Shown here: positions 1 to 18,019 of the stretch, in pieces
Layout of the letters: every line of letters begins with the position of its first letter
Position numbering within the stretch: position 1 is the first letter of the stretch
From: Taxillus chinensis
Lineage: Eukaryota > Streptophyta > Magnoliopsida > Santalales > Loranthaceae
Assembly (NCBI GenBank): GCA_023512835.1
Contig: CM042084.1
Span: 16,192,403 to 16,256,402, forward strand
Length of the DNA: 64,000 nucleotides
Direction: 5' to 3'
Program-made: the position numbers and the translations under genes
The notes under the pieces: generated by a model
The model's database searches: none
Told to the model about the DNA's origin: nothing
The model's input: only the letters and a program-made list of their open reading frames with translations

Positions 1-27
1 AACTCTTTCTTTTCTCATTATTCAAGG

Positions 28-180
28 CTTTTCTATTTATAGTTGGTAGATACGGTCGCTGCGCAATTGGTATGGGGCACATTAATTGGTTTACAAGTTT
101 TAATGTATTTTATTAGATTCAATAAATATCTGTCACATCAGTGCCCCTGACAATTATATCTCCCAACTTCAAAAAATATT
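28..180. other. ~150-bp indel distinguishing the two reductase introns
   Basis: The left edge aligns with intron 2 of the downstream paralogue: position 1 matches 6800 and position 190 matches 6840. Between those anchors this copy has about 149 extra bases. It is either an insertion here or a deletion in the other copy. I see no clear terminal repeats. Confidence 0.6.
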
Positions 181-898
181 TCACCATGCTCTTTTGGACT
201 TTCAGATTCTCTGGGTTTTCTATCTTGTCTCTCTTCTTCTCTCTAATTCAATAAATAGTTTTTCTTTTATCAACATGATATAACACAAAAATTTAAAATT
301 TATTTGTTCTGCTTTTTGTTATTTGTAATTTTTCATGTGTTATACATTATGACAGTGACATTCGGTAGCTATATCCTTGGTATATTTTGATTATTAATGT
401 CTTCTTGATGGATTGTTATTAGTAGCAATGTCTTTGTTAACAAGATAGTTTTCTCCTCTTCTTCCAGCTACAAACTTGCACAGTTTAATTTATAAATTCG
501 TTGGAGTGTTTTCTCTCCAAGATTAGCTCCAAGGAAGCAATTTTTCCTATTTCCTGTTCCTATGGATTATCTGTGAGGTTCCAGCCAATATTTGGATCCA
601 ATTAACCAGATCATTTAGTTACACCAAGCTCTCATTTTCCATACTTGCATCTCTTTAAGCATTCTAATGTTTCCGAAAGAAAAAAGCTGCCCTGTAACGA
701 TTTTTTCCTTATTTTAATAATCCGTCTGATAAAGTATTAAAGTTCTGGATCAAGTAGTAGCTTCGGCTCCCAACCATTCATTTCTTGTGTATGGTTATAT
801 GGCACTGCCTCACCATGCACGGGTGATGACTATTACTCTTGAATAGTCTGCAGTGCTGTGGGATTAATGTTGATACCTCATTGATCTGATAATTTTAA

Positions 899-1954
<1,056 letters not shown>

Positions 1955-3848
1955 ATGATGTTAATCCTTGTGTTTTGGATCTCACTGGACTAGAAAATGC
2001 AAAAAAAACTAATATTGTAGAAGTTTGAAAGAGACGCATTCAAAAAATGAAATGTTCCTCATGAAGGCATTTCATATTTCTTGCCGTCGGGTGTTGTGGC
2101 CGTTTTTGTCTGATAAAATAGTATCTGCCATTGTTGTTTGATAAAGTAGTGGTCTCCATTGCGAAGAATTTTCCTTGTGTATTTCCTATTTACAGTTTAC
2201 CGCTCACCGCCATTTTTCATTGAGGTAAACTCTAAAAAGTTAATGTTTTCTTAAAATTATGTTAGTGATTTAGCCATTTATCTTTTTAACTATGGGACGA
2301 ATTGAGTGGTAGGGTTCCATCACCTGACGTTATTCGCATTGGACAAGTATATGAGAGTGATGCTTTTTTTTTTTCATATGATAAAATTGATATTCAAAGA
2401 TATTGTATCGTATAATTTCTCAAATTTGAATCATTAGATCTGTTTTAAATAATTTATATTATAGTATTTCCTTGACTCTATGAGTGTGAACATGAGAATG
2501 TTTCAATTTCAAGAAATTTAGGGGTGTGACTAGGTTAGTATGAGATAGAACTCGTTGTGTGAGAACCTTGGCAAGTTATTTGAGGCTTGCTCGGTGCTCA
2601 CTCAATGTTGGATTGACAAGTAGTGGACGTTAAGTAGGTAGTGAGTTTTTGACCTATTACTCAATTAATGATAATAGGTGTCTTAACCTTGGTTGAGATG
2701 ATATGTTGTGATTTGCTATGTTTAATGTTTGATACAATAAGGATTATGATTTCAATTTGGTGATTATGCTTTATATAACTATGTGATTGTGATAATACTA
2801 TTATATAGGAATGCACATGATTGTTGATTAGTGTGCCACTTTTGGTTTTGCATGCTTGGATTAAATACATAGTGATGCGATGAAATGTAAAATGATATGA
2901 TATAAGCTATTAAGTTATGATAAGAGATGTTATAAATGATATGAACGACCAGAGATGTTATGGTAGTATGATGAGATATGGTGAAAGGTAAACGGTATGT
3001 TACCCATGGATTACTACATAGGATATAATATGATGAAATGTGATATGAGAGGATGTGGTGTGTGTGGTAACATATGCCATGATATGGTATTTTAGGATGA
3101 TTACATAATGATTTCTTTAGTTGTAAATTTGATTGTTGTTACAATAGTCTTGATGGTGATATGTGTTTTGGAATGAGCTTGATTGTACAAGCAACAATTA
3201 TAGGTAGTTGAGGACATTATATTGATACATACATACATTGAGCATATATGATTATAAGTTATGAGTTGGGTCATAGGGTCGTGTGGAGTTGTAAATCACT
3301 ATTAAGTATTCGTGCTCACATCAATGTTGTTAATATGTTTCTCGAGTACTAGTACGGATGAATTACAGAAACTGGTTGTCAATTTTTCTTTATTTAATGT
3401 AATATTTTGATATGAGTTTGTAATGATGTTTAATAAGTTGAGTTATTTATTATCCGAATAAAAGTGTGTGAAAATTGTATTGAATGTATAACATATTATC
3501 ATTAAATGACATAAAATTTTATTGATTGCGTATCATGTGGGAACGTATAGATATATCTCGGTTGTATAATGTACACGTGACGGGTTTGTTCTAAAATAAC
3601 ATCATTATATAGTTTCTTTTATGTGTTAGTCACTAATTTCTTAACTATTTAAGTGTAGGGCATGAGAAAGTCACTAACTTGTTCTGGTGTTTTAGAATTT
3701 AGGATACACTTCCTCTTAATTTCTTTGAGATTTTTTTTCATTATATGTCATAGACACCACCGATGACAATTTCATGGGAATATAATTTCAATGACATTTT
3801 GCATTGCTTTGCATTGGTAAGTGATTATAGCTTTTAGATGATAGTTAT
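1955..3848. other. intergenic region between the tandem reductases
   Basis: AT-rich DNA after the 3' end of the first reductase. From about 2500 to 3600 it is unusually rich in T, G and A, with few C on this strand, and repeats phrases such as gatatgata and tgagatatg. That composition resembles decayed LTR-retrotransposon non-coding DNA. I found no coding similarity and cannot name an element. Confidence 0.4.
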
Positions 3849-4140
3849 TCATACACAATAATCAAGTTTTGAATAATCATTAAAAAGTTTTGGTATCTTC
3901 ATTGAATAACAATTGTTACCTAATAACACATAATTGTTATAATGATTTACACATACAAAAGGAGTAGTTGACATATTATATTTATTTGTGAGATAAATTG
4001 TGTAAAAAGTGATAGCATCTCCAAAAGCTTCAAACACTGTACTACTCCTTGTATTAGCCTAAAATACATTTCTCAACTTGTTATTATCATCCAAGTCAAT
4101 TCAATAAAAAATCACTATGTTTTTCTTGTTTTCAATTGAA
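3849..4140 (-). pseudogene. FAR1/FHY3-like MULE transposase fragment
   Basis: On the minus strand the translation, allowing small frameshifts, reads like the MULE transposase core of FAR1-related proteins. An LDDNNKLRNVF-like segment near 4140-4060 leads into FEAFGDAITF, then YLTNKYNM and VCVNHYNNYVLLG. The usual family counterpart is a VNHHGQS-LLG block. Stops and frameshifts on both sides and the short length make this a relic, not a gene. FAR1-type proteins descend from Mutator-like transposases, so it could come from either a transposon or a FRS gene copy. Confidence 0.6.
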
Positions 4141-4770
4141 GTAATCTTAAGCTTTTTGTTACGATAGTATTATTTTTAATCTAGGTCTACAGTTTTTAAA
4201 AATAATATTATTTTCAAAACTAATCTTAGTATGCCAAACTAATCTTATAGTGCTACATCATAGCTTCCTTTTTAAGTCTCAATTGCCTCTCTTTATTAAT
4301 ATAATTCCAGGTAATTTCTTACATAAAATGATAAATTTTTAGTATTGTGAGGATTCGATAGCCAAAACATTAATGAAGGATGGAATCAATTTCTCAAATG
4401 AATCATGTCACATACGTGAGTATAAAGAGCATCTAACAAGAGGCTTTTGGGGGGCTTGGAGCCCACCAAAAATAAATTCATAAGAGTCAAAGTTCAAAGT
4501 AAACAATATACTACTAGTGCGTGGTTTGAATTGTTACAAGCACGTCTACTTCAATAAAAAAAAATTATTTATTGGTATTACTAGATTCAATATCTTCTTC
4601 AAATTTAATATTTTATTACACCTCATACACCTTTTTTTTTTAACTTAACAAATGATTATGTTACAATAACTTTACAATTTAAATTTCGTATTGCATCGAC
4701 CCTGAATGCAGATCGACACACGTCCGATTACTGAAACCGGTGGAATATAAGGTCGGAAAACATTGTTGAT
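4141..4770. other. intergenic region, nothing recognised
   Basis: AT-rich sequence upstream of the second reductase promoter. I see no gene, RNA or clear repeat. Confidence 0.5.
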
Positions 4771-4778
4771 TATAGAAA

Positions 4779-4805
4779 CCACGTGGGACTCGCTGGCGAC
4801 GTCAC
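4779..4805. promoter_or_regulatory. G-box and TGACG (as-1-like) elements upstream of the second reductase
   Basis: A perfect palindromic CCACGTGG lies at 4779-4786, and GACGTCAC at 4798-4805 (TGACGTC on the minus strand). They sit 226-252 bp upstream of the ATG. G-boxes bind bZIP and bHLH factors; TGACG motifs bind TGA bZIPs that activate detoxification genes. That they work here is inferred from position and family role. Confidence 0.5.
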
Positions 4806-4916
4806 ATTTTCCATTTTAGTTTTCCATCCTGACTTGACAGCTTCGGGCTCGGGGCGGGCTTTCTGGTGGGCGTTCACATCCGCTCTTCCATAAACACTAC
4901 CACATAAATATCTACA

Positions 4917-4924
4917 TATAAATA
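4917..4924 (+). promoter_or_regulatory. probable TATA box of the second reductase
   Basis: TATAAATA lies 107 bp upstream of the ATG at 5031, next to a pure AT run at about 4926-4949. The neighbouring AT repeat makes the exact site uncertain. Confidence 0.45.
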
Positions 4925-5012
4925 TAATATATATATATATATATATATGCATATCTGGATAACAAGTATAAGCATATATATATACGTGAAAAAAAAGAGA
5001 GGAGAGGTATAG

Positions 5013-8611
<3,599 letters not shown>

Positions 8612-9856
8612 TGTCTTGGATCTCACTGGACTAGAAAGATGCAGCAAACCAATATTGTTCATGAAGAGAAGCTTGAAGGAGACGACGCTATCAAAAATAA
8701 AACTTTTTGATAAAGCTGTGTTTGCATGGTTGTTTGATGAAGTTGTATTTGCCATTGTGAAAATATTTATCATGTCAGGGCATAGATTTATATTTTCTAT
8801 TAATATATTTTAGAATATAAATAGTATATTTATTTTATTTTTTATATTATATTTTTTATTTTTTTTAATATAATATATATATATATAAACAATAAATATT
8901 AATTCTTTAAATATAAATTTTCTCCTAATAATAACCGTCTTTTTGTTTACCCCATATATCCGCGATTTCCCCGTTTTTAATTACCCGCTTTTTACCCGTT
9001 TTATTCCGCATGGTAAGTTGCCTTTAAAATTATATGCATGTCAGCATGTGTTAATTATGGAGCTCACCGGGGCAGTAAAATTTACGCCCAAAGTTGAAGT
9101 TTGTTATTGCAAATGTGGGACAACAATGACCATAGGCCGTGACCACACCAACTTTCAAAAAGCCTATAAAACGTTCTCGTCACCTGCAGATGCAGTGCAT
9201 TCCTTTATACCTAACTACCGAAGTGAACTCAACTTACCACACTTTCAATATATAAATACACATTCAAACAATTTTTTTAATGCTAACAATATTTTTTAAT
9301 CCATTTACATAAATACACACAATAAAAACTCAGAAAAATATAATAATTTTAGTATGACGAGATAATATAACCGACTTTTAAGAAAAAAATGAATTGAATA
9401 ATTTCATAAATAGGGAATAAAAAATTAATTTAGTAATAAATTCAGAGTTAAAAAGAAAATATTTAAATTTAACATTTAACATATTGGTGGAGTTAAATGT
9501 AGTTGTCGTATATCATATATTCCTATTATATTAAATTTCATCATAACGTAAAGCGTTAGAAGTGCTTATTTATATCTATATATCGATTTTAAACTTGTTT
9601 ATACAGCTTATTTAATTTAACTGATTGTTTTAAATTCAAAATTATGATATAATGGTAAAATATTAAAATATAGAAAATTATAAATTAAGTAAATTATTTG
9701 TAAAAAAATAAATGTGAAAACAAAATTGAGTGAACACATTTCTGGTTCATCGCATGAGTTTTTTTAAAATACATATCCAACAGTTATAGAAAAAAAAAAG
9801 AGTAAACAATCAAGGCTAAAATTAGACTGTATGTGTGTTTACAACGTAAAATATAT

Positions 9857-10135
9857 AAGATTTTTGTAAAAGATAAATGAATAAAATGATTTTTATCAAA
9901 TGAAAACAAAAATTTGGATAACGTGAAAAATATCAAACATCTTATAAGATGTTTGATATTTATAAGATTTTTATAAAACATAAATGAATAAAATGATTTT
10001 CATCAAATAAAAACAAATGTTGGGATAACATGAAAAATACTTAAGCTTATAAAAACTTTAAGATTTTTATAAAAGATAAATAAATAAAATGATTTTATCA
10101 AATAAAAACAAATATTGGGATAACATGAAAAATAT
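9857..10135. repeat. three tandem ~100-bp AT-rich repeats
   Basis: Three copies start with aagattttt at 9857, 9964 and 10060 (spacings 107 and 96 bp). Each runs through a shared aataaaatgattt / atcaaat / ggataac / atgaaaaata series. Copies differ by scattered substitutions and short indels. Confidence 0.8.
9928..9961. repeat. 34-bp perfect palindrome
   Basis: Perfect inverted repeat with no spacer, centred between 9944 and 9945 (CTTA|TAAG). Its 17-nt arm runs TAAGATGTTTGATATTT. It lies at the end of the first tandem unit; the other two units lack it. Confidence 0.9.
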
Positions 10136-13100
10136 GAACTATAAAATTTGACGAAATTTAAATTTTCATAAGATGTTTCATTTAAATTGTCAATTACTTT
10201 TTAAAAATTAATAAGTAAATATTATTAAAAAGGAAGAAAAACTATTACAAAAGTGACGCGCTTTAAAGAAAGTAGCCAAAAAAAAAATTACCAAAACACA
10301 ACAAGACTGACTGACCTGATAAAGAAATGAACCATAGCCCAACACAAAACAAAACATTATGCAAGACTTGTGGACCAATGCACTCATCGAACCAAAACCT
10401 GAATTGTCTAATTGAACTTACAACAAGCCAAAACCATTTGAACGTTAGCCCCACCCTTTATGATCCGAATCTAATAAAACACATTGCTGTCTCAAAAGAA
10501 CCATGAAAGTTTAAGACCCAAAACTCCCCCATTTTCATGAGTGGCCACACGTGCCCCTTACCTACCCAATTCATCACATCCTCATCCAAATCATTCCTCC
10601 TACCATTGCTAGCTTGCATGCCTCTGAACTCTTGCCACATTTACATATGTTGCTGTCAAGATTATTGATCATCAACCCTTCTATCAATACTTCATCAACA
10701 GATTTGAAGGTGGCCAAAGTTAGCTCTAATTGTTCTTTTGTTCAATCATCCTCCTGTCCCCATGTGATCAACCAAAGATCCTCATCCTGGTTTACACCCA
10801 TATAGCATTTTTTTCTCTTAATATTTAAATGTTTGCATTAAAATTACTTGTGGAGAAAAGTTATGTCTAAATTATCGTAAAATCATGACTAATGTGAAAA
10901 ATGATTATTAATTTATATTTTTTCTTTTTACCGACTGCCATGTTATTATAATTATTTATGTAAATCCCGATAATAAGTAACATTATGAAACCAATTACTT
11001 ACTAATTTATTGACAGTTCCATGCTTGATAACATCAAAACGCATGTAAGTATATATAAATATATCATTTTAATTTCATATATTTCTCTACCGAAAATATA
11101 TGCCAGACAGGAGTCAACGACTACCGACGATAACATGCCAAGGCCGCAGGTGCCGTTTTGTTGGTAAACAAGTTGCGATCGGGGGATGCATCGTCAGATA
11201 AAAAGTCCTCGCAAGGAACGTGCATTAATTAATCTTGAATTTGACTTCCACAGAGTTCTAATGAACGACGTCCTAACTTGTATGTATGCCTCCGTCCGTG
11301 CGCGTGATATGGGGCTAGTATCACGTGTGTAGAAACTTATAGGTGAACGTGCATTGTTTGAAGCGCACACCAAAATACTATATTATACATTGTTTATATT
11401 GTTAGTTAAAATTTACTTCAGAAATTAATTTAAATCGTTAAATTTCAAACACCAAGACCTCACGTCTCATATTAATAACTCTCATAGCGGTCTCTCTCTC
11501 TATATATATATTGGTGCATTTGTTCGAATAAAGTAAGAGTTATTATTATATTTTAAATAGCATAAACATGTAACCAGTAACAAAAAACGAGCTTAATGGA
11601 TATTATGTGACGAAAAAATGAAATAGGGGCCTTGAATTTTTTTCTCCATGCACAATTTACTTTTTATAAGGAATTATCTTGTATAAAATAACATTTATTA
11701 TTATTTAATGACAGAATAAATGTAATAATTAAGACTTATTTAATAATAAAACTTACAATATTATTAAATAAAATGTGCAACCAATAAAAAAACATAAATA
11801 ACTCAAGTCAAGACAAACATAGGATAAAATACATAAATTAAAATAAAATTTATAAAGATTTAAAAAATAACACAAATAAATATGAATGTCATGGATTTTG
11901 TTAAAATCATTGGAATCATAGCTCCTCCTTTGATATTCATTATTATTTGACCATTGATGTAAATCATGTAATTGTCATCATCTATTTTTATTTGGCTCAT
12001 TTCTGACTTTTAAACTGTTGTATCATTAAATCATTAAAAATGTGATGAAAATGATAATTTTAGTTTTAAAAACTAAAAAAGGGTGTATGGATACTTGTCA
12101 TCAAAGGTATGTAGCACAAAGAAAGGTATGCAATTACAAAATTAGATTTAGCAGTAGAAGAATTAACATGCATAACTCATACTAGCCTTATATCCTAAGG
12201 ACATTAATAAGGTTTTCCTAAAAGCTCCACACATGAAGGCATATTAATGGAGGTGGTCCCCTTTTACATAGAGGGGCATTCATAAGAGAAAACCGCATCT
12301 TGAGTGTGGAGTTTCCAAGGGCCCCACAAAGATACTACAAAGTCCACATGAATCAAAGCTTACTTTTCCTCATTAACCTAATATGTGAAACTCAAATGAA
12401 AGATTCATGATGCAGCAGTAATACAAATAAGTAAAACATGACAAGTACAAAAATGATATAAAAGTAGCATAAGGTAACTATAATAAATCAAACAAAGAAT
12501 AATAAACAAAAAAAACCTTCCAAAATCTTAAAACTATGGCTCGACTCTCTTAAATATGTCCCTAGTGGAGTCACTAATTATCGACACCTGAATTTATCTG
12601 GGCATTAAGGATCTAATATTTTATTTGCAGCATTCAAGAATCATCACAAACAAAAAAAGTACAGTTAAAATACCTGCCAGTAAATGTAGCAAACTAAAAC
12701 AATCTATATTCTAAAATTTAAGTTTGAGAGTGACTATGACTAGGAAAGGATTAACATTTCTAATATGCTCAAATTTAGTATATGTTTAGATCTGGAAAGT
12801 TTTACTTTCACTTGTTTTTGTTTTGAAAATATATTCCGATTGTGGATTCTAGGCTAGAAAACTCACCAAAATTCTCAAATAAATGATTCCATGTACAAAG
12901 CTTTTTTTTTCTTTCCTTTTTCTTGCTTTTAAATGAATATTACAAATAGATATTAGATATCAATAGCGAACATTTCGCCTCGAAAGTAACTCTAATGGAA
13001 TTATAAAACATGTTAGATATTCATTTTCATCGCCTCAAAGGTATGTCTAATGGAATCATAAAAACATATTCAATATATATTCTCACCTTGAATATGTATC

Positions 13101-13897
13101 CAATAACAAATAGAAATAGAAATTAAGTATATATATACACGATCATGGGTAAATGTCTCACCTCACATGTATTAGAAATATGTTATTAGAAATAAAACGG
13201 TTGATATGTATATCTTGTCCATATTTTAATATCTAATATCTATCCTTAATTATTTGGTATTCACTGTTTCGTTTTACCATTTAATATCTAATATTTACTA
13301 TTTACTGTAACATTATTTATCGAAATTTAATGTTTGTCATACCTATTACCTAGTTAGTTTTGATGTGTTGAATCTATTTGATCAAATTCATTTACTAACT
13401 CTTATATATTTAACAACCCATGAAAGTACATAAAAGTAATTAATAGTAATGATTAGATCATTGAGTAATTAATTGTTATGCTCCAAATACATTAGTTCAA
13501 ACATAACCCATTTGGGCAAAAAATCAACAAAGTTCAAACATTGAATTTTAAGAAAAAAAAAACCTTTTAGGCTCCCATTGGCAAGAAACTATCCGTTAAG
13601 AACACTTTCCATTATAATTAGGGTATTTTTTATGACCCATAGGAAAAAATTATTATATGTCCTGGGTCGATCATGCTAATAACAAATCAAAATAATGAAG
13701 GTTTAATTGATAATTTGAATTCGTATTAAAAATTATATATATTAAATAGTGGAAGTTGTTATTGCTTTTATAATTTATATATTGAACTATTGGAAGTGTC
13801 ACTTTTTTATAGACCCTAATTTATTTATTTATTTTTGATGGAAGGGAAAGTGGAGATAAATAATAAAAATAAATTTAATATCTACACGGCAACCGTC

Positions 13898-13998
13898 ATG
13901 ACGAGGGGGGGATGGCACGGTGGTCGGGCTCGCAATTAAAGAGAGGTGTTTTAGGCCGTGCAGTAACACCAACATGCCTGATGACGAGGGGGGGTTGG
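13898..13998. repeat. paired G-rich direct repeat
   Basis: ATGACGAGGGGGGG occurs at 13898 and again at 13981, 83 bp apart, followed by ATGG and TTGG respectively. The ~200-bp block is clearly more GC-rich than its surroundings. No coding sense found. Confidence 0.6.
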
Positions 13999-15668
13999 TG
14001 GGAGTACGTGGGTTGCTTTGTTAACTTGGTCACGTTTTTGTGACTGCGTGTGGATCACACAACCATCGATGCGCCCCAATCACGCAATAAGTTTGCCGCA
14101 ATTTAATTTTGTTAACAAATGGATATGCTTTGCAACAAAACACGTGGCGTGGCAACAGCTATAAGCGAATTCAGGGTAAACAATTTTAATTTTTAATTGG
14201 GAGCGCAAAACGGTCACATTCCTTAATTTGTAGGTAAACGTGATAGTGTACTAATTTATTAGGAAAAAGAGATAAAAAAAAAGAAAAGATCATTAAATCT
14301 CTCATAATTTCACAAAAATATCACAATTGAATTTCGTATTTTATATTAACTAAAATTTTATTATTCTGTTTCAATTTACATATGGACCGGAATGTTTCTT
14401 CACCGAACAATTAGTTTTTAACATCCTCCCACCCATATTTAAGATTCCCATGGTTTTATCAATCCTGCTCTCAAATTCAAAACGTTAATAGCAATCGGTA
14501 ACAATAAGCATTAACTATTTAATTTTCAAATAGTCGATAAACATTAAGATTTAATAAAAAAAATTACATGATTCACTTAAACTTCAAACTACTTATAACC
14601 AATAATTCACTCAAACGTTCACTGAAAAATTCATGTGACTCCTCAAACAAGATACCTTTTTATTTTAAAAATAGTACTAAGAGTGAGAGCATGAAGTGAA
14701 CTATGTGTAAAGATGAGAACTTAAACATTTTTATAGAATAGATGACTCTTATACTTATTCAACATACGTCTTCTCATATTAAAAGTTGATTCATAAACAA
14801 CAGTAGTTATATGTATACTTAACAAGTCAGCAGCCATATTAACTAAGATTGAAAATCTAATACTCTCATTCTACGTACCATTTCAAGATATCAAAGTCTT
14901 TATTAACAGTATAATCAAACTTTGACATAATCAAACTCAAATCAACATCATTCTCATATTCTTCAAAATTCATACACATCTACATTTAATGCAAACCAAC
15001 AATCAAGAAATCAATAAACAAAAATTCAATAAAGATAAGATATGAATATATATTTTAGAGTTATTTACATACATTTGAAAAAGAAACCTGTAAGAATTGA
15101 CTAAAAAAATTTAATTTGTTATTGATGATGTAAAAATATAATAATATTATACTTTGCATATTCTCTATAAAAATGAAATTTTTATTTCTCACCATACTTA
15201 ATCGATGTTAAATAACACCAGAATGAATTCTTGGATATAATAACGTTTTAACATTATTTTATGCGTAGTTAATTTCCTGCCAAAAATCAATAAAATTAAA
15301 TAAATATAGTCAAAAAAAAAAAACGTTGCGCGCAAACAGCTGACAATATTTTGTTTTGCCGTATAGCATGCTACGTACCCGTGTACAGGATACTTGTTAT
15401 TTTCTAATTCTATATATGCCCGCGCGTATTGTAAAATACGAAATCTTTTGGCATAGCCGTTTTCAACCGGGGGCAAAATTCAATTTGCTGACAATGGTTG
15501 AGTTAGGGGAGCCCCTTTTTTTGCCACATGATGAGTTGACGATCACAGTGGTAAAAAGTTTGGCCAAAAGCCGGTACGGTTTTCTTGCTTTGTGATTTTC
15601 CGCATTCCCTCTATACATTCATAGTCCCATTGCCTAATTTAACGAACTGCAAATGTCCCTTCAAAACC

Positions 15669-15676
15669 TATAAATA
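15669..15676 (+). promoter_or_regulatory. TATA box of the polygalacturonase gene
   Basis: TATAAATA lies 166 bp upstream of the ATG at 15835. The expected transcription start ~30 bp downstream would put the CT tract at 15746-15783 in the 5' leader. Confidence 0.6.
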
Positions 15677-15742
15677 CTCTAAAAATTAATCGCCCACACA
15701 CCATTCCAAAGTCCCAACTCCTTCCTTCTCCACTCCACCTAC

Positions 15743-15745
<3 letters not shown>

Positions 15746-15783
<38 letters not shown>
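15746..15783 (+). repeat. (TC)n microsatellite in the predicted 5' leader
   Basis: About 19 uninterrupted TC units between the TATA box and ATG of the polygalacturonase gene. Pyrimidine-rich CT leaders are common in plant genes. Confidence 0.95.
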
Positions 15784-15784
<1 letters not shown>

Positions 15785-15834
15785 AGAAACCCAATACATA
15801 AAAGAAGAGAAAAAAAAAACAGCTAGCAAAGGAA

Positions 15835-17960
15835 ATGAACTCCTTCGTGATGATCCCACTAGCTCTGTTCATCTTCCTCCATCACTCTCCGTTACTAGCG
15901 ACAGCAACATACAGCGTGGTGAATTATGGCGCCCGGCCCGATGGCAAGACCGACGCGTCGCGGGCCTTTCTCGCCGCCTGGAATGCCGCTTGCGCCTCAA
16001 CCTCGCCGGCACAGCTTTACTTCCCACCGGGAAGGTACTTCCTGGCCCGCTCACTCTCCTTCAAGGGGACCAACTGCAAGAACACCGCCACCGCAATACG
16101 CATCGACGGCACCCTCGTGGCTCCCTCGGACTACCGGGTCCTGGGCAATGCCGGGTACTGGCTCCACTTTCAGGACGTCACCGGGGTCTCCGTCTACGGC
16201 GGTACCCTTGACGGCCAGGGCTCTGCATTATGGGCGTGTAAGGCCTCGGGCGGTGGTTGCCCCCTCGGAGCTACGGTAAGTGCTTGCTTGCTGTACGTAG
16301 TACTGTTTGGGAACCCGGAAAGTTTGTGTGCATTAATCTCCTTCATTTCCACTCCAAAACTGATGAACTGACTAGCCGTACGTCCTGCTTTTCCGGGAAG
16401 TGGGATATATGGAAGGTTTAAAACCGTAGCCGAGTTTAATAATGTATTTAATATGTGCCCATTTAATAATAATATTATTAATCATTATTATTATTAGACT
16501 TCGTAATGCTTACATATATTAGTAATTTTCAGCCAATCCAATCTTGACACCTGTTGTAGTTGGCAACTTCTACACATGTTCTATTATTATCTGGATCTGA
16601 ACCTTTAAAAATGGCTTTCCAGTTCCCCCTTTTGGTTGAAACTTGAAAGATATGAGTTTGCAATTACATGAAATGTCATCTTTTTTGTTTTCCCTGAAAA
16701 TATTGTTACTTGACAATTTATTAAAAGGCCATTAAATCTTTATTATCTTAATTTTTAGTTCACTCTCGAAATGATACATGCAATTCTTATTTTGCATACT
16801 GTATTACATTTGTTTGTATTTTTATTAAAATAATATAGTTTTAATTAAAAATTTATTAATTAAAATAATATCATTTTAATAAAAATATAAAATGCTTTTA
16901 ATACAGTCTTATTTTAAAAATTACAAATAAATTTATTACCCGCCCAATTATTATCATATATTTTTTTAAATGTTTGAAAGTAGATGACGTGGCACCACAC
17001 TCAAAAAATGATTCATGAAAATTATAAGGGAAAAAAAAAGTTAATTTGTGTTCAACATGCTCATATATAGAAATATAGAATCAGCATGTGTATGTTTTTT
17101 TCTATTTCGTTGGCACGCGGCCGTGTAAAAACAGTAACTGTAACGCACGTGGCCTAAGCAATTTCGTTTTTTTTTTTGGATGCGTGCAGACACTTCAATT
17201 TACGAATTCGAACAGCATCACGATCAACGGGCTAAAATCCATCAACAGCCAGATGTTTCATATCGTGATCGACGGCTGCCACAACGTCAAGATCCAGCAG
17301 GTAAGGGTTACGGCCGCAGGCGATAGCCCCAACACCGATGGCATTCATGTCCAAATGTCGACCGGCGTATCCATCACCAGCGCTGTGATTGGAACCGGCG
17401 ATGATTGTGTGTCTGTGGGACCAGGGACGACCAACCTTTGGATCGAAAACATTGGCTGTGGGCCCGGTCATGGAATCAGGTAATGAATCGATCGACCACA
17501 TTGGAATAGTATTACTACTACTCCAAACACGTACGGTCATATATGCTTAATTAAATCACGCAAGTCAATGCGAGGACTGCCACACCAGAGATTGTGTGAT
17601 TGTTTATGTGATTGGGGTAATTTGGTATGGGTTGGTGCAGCATTGGGAGCCTTGGGAAGGGGATGGAGGAGCCAGGCGTCCGGAATGTGACGGTCAAAAC
17701 GGCAACGTTTAAGGGGACGCAGAACGGCGTGAGGATCAAATCGTGGGCCCGCCCCAGCAATGGCTTCGTTAGTGGCGTGCGATTTCAGCACATCACTATG
17801 GACCAAGTACAAAACCCAATAATAATTGACCAAAACTATTGCCCTGACAACAAGAATTGTCCTGACCAGGTACATACATATATTACATCTGTGTACACCA
17901 ATAATTCTCCTCCTATCTTCTGAGACATGTAGTATTGGGAAATGCTATCTTTTTATGTGC

Positions 17961-18019
<59 letters not shown>

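Larger units (their letters stand above)
8612..15660. other. 7-kb intergenic region
   Basis: AT-rich DNA with no supportable gene. Open frames at 8943-9299, 10551-10805 and the minus-strand 10458-10640 match no family I know. Around 12490-12600 a stretch with 'ccctagtggagtcac' and 'cgacacctgaattt' resembles the edge of a decayed LTR element, at low confidence. About 11100-11350 is less AT-rich, low-copy looking DNA without an ORF. Tandem repeats and a palindrome at 9857-10135 are listed separately. Confidence 0.5.

Noticed and set aside
8943..9299. 118-codon open frame downstream of the second reductase
   Set aside because: No recognisable domain, AT-rich surroundings, no splice or promoter context.
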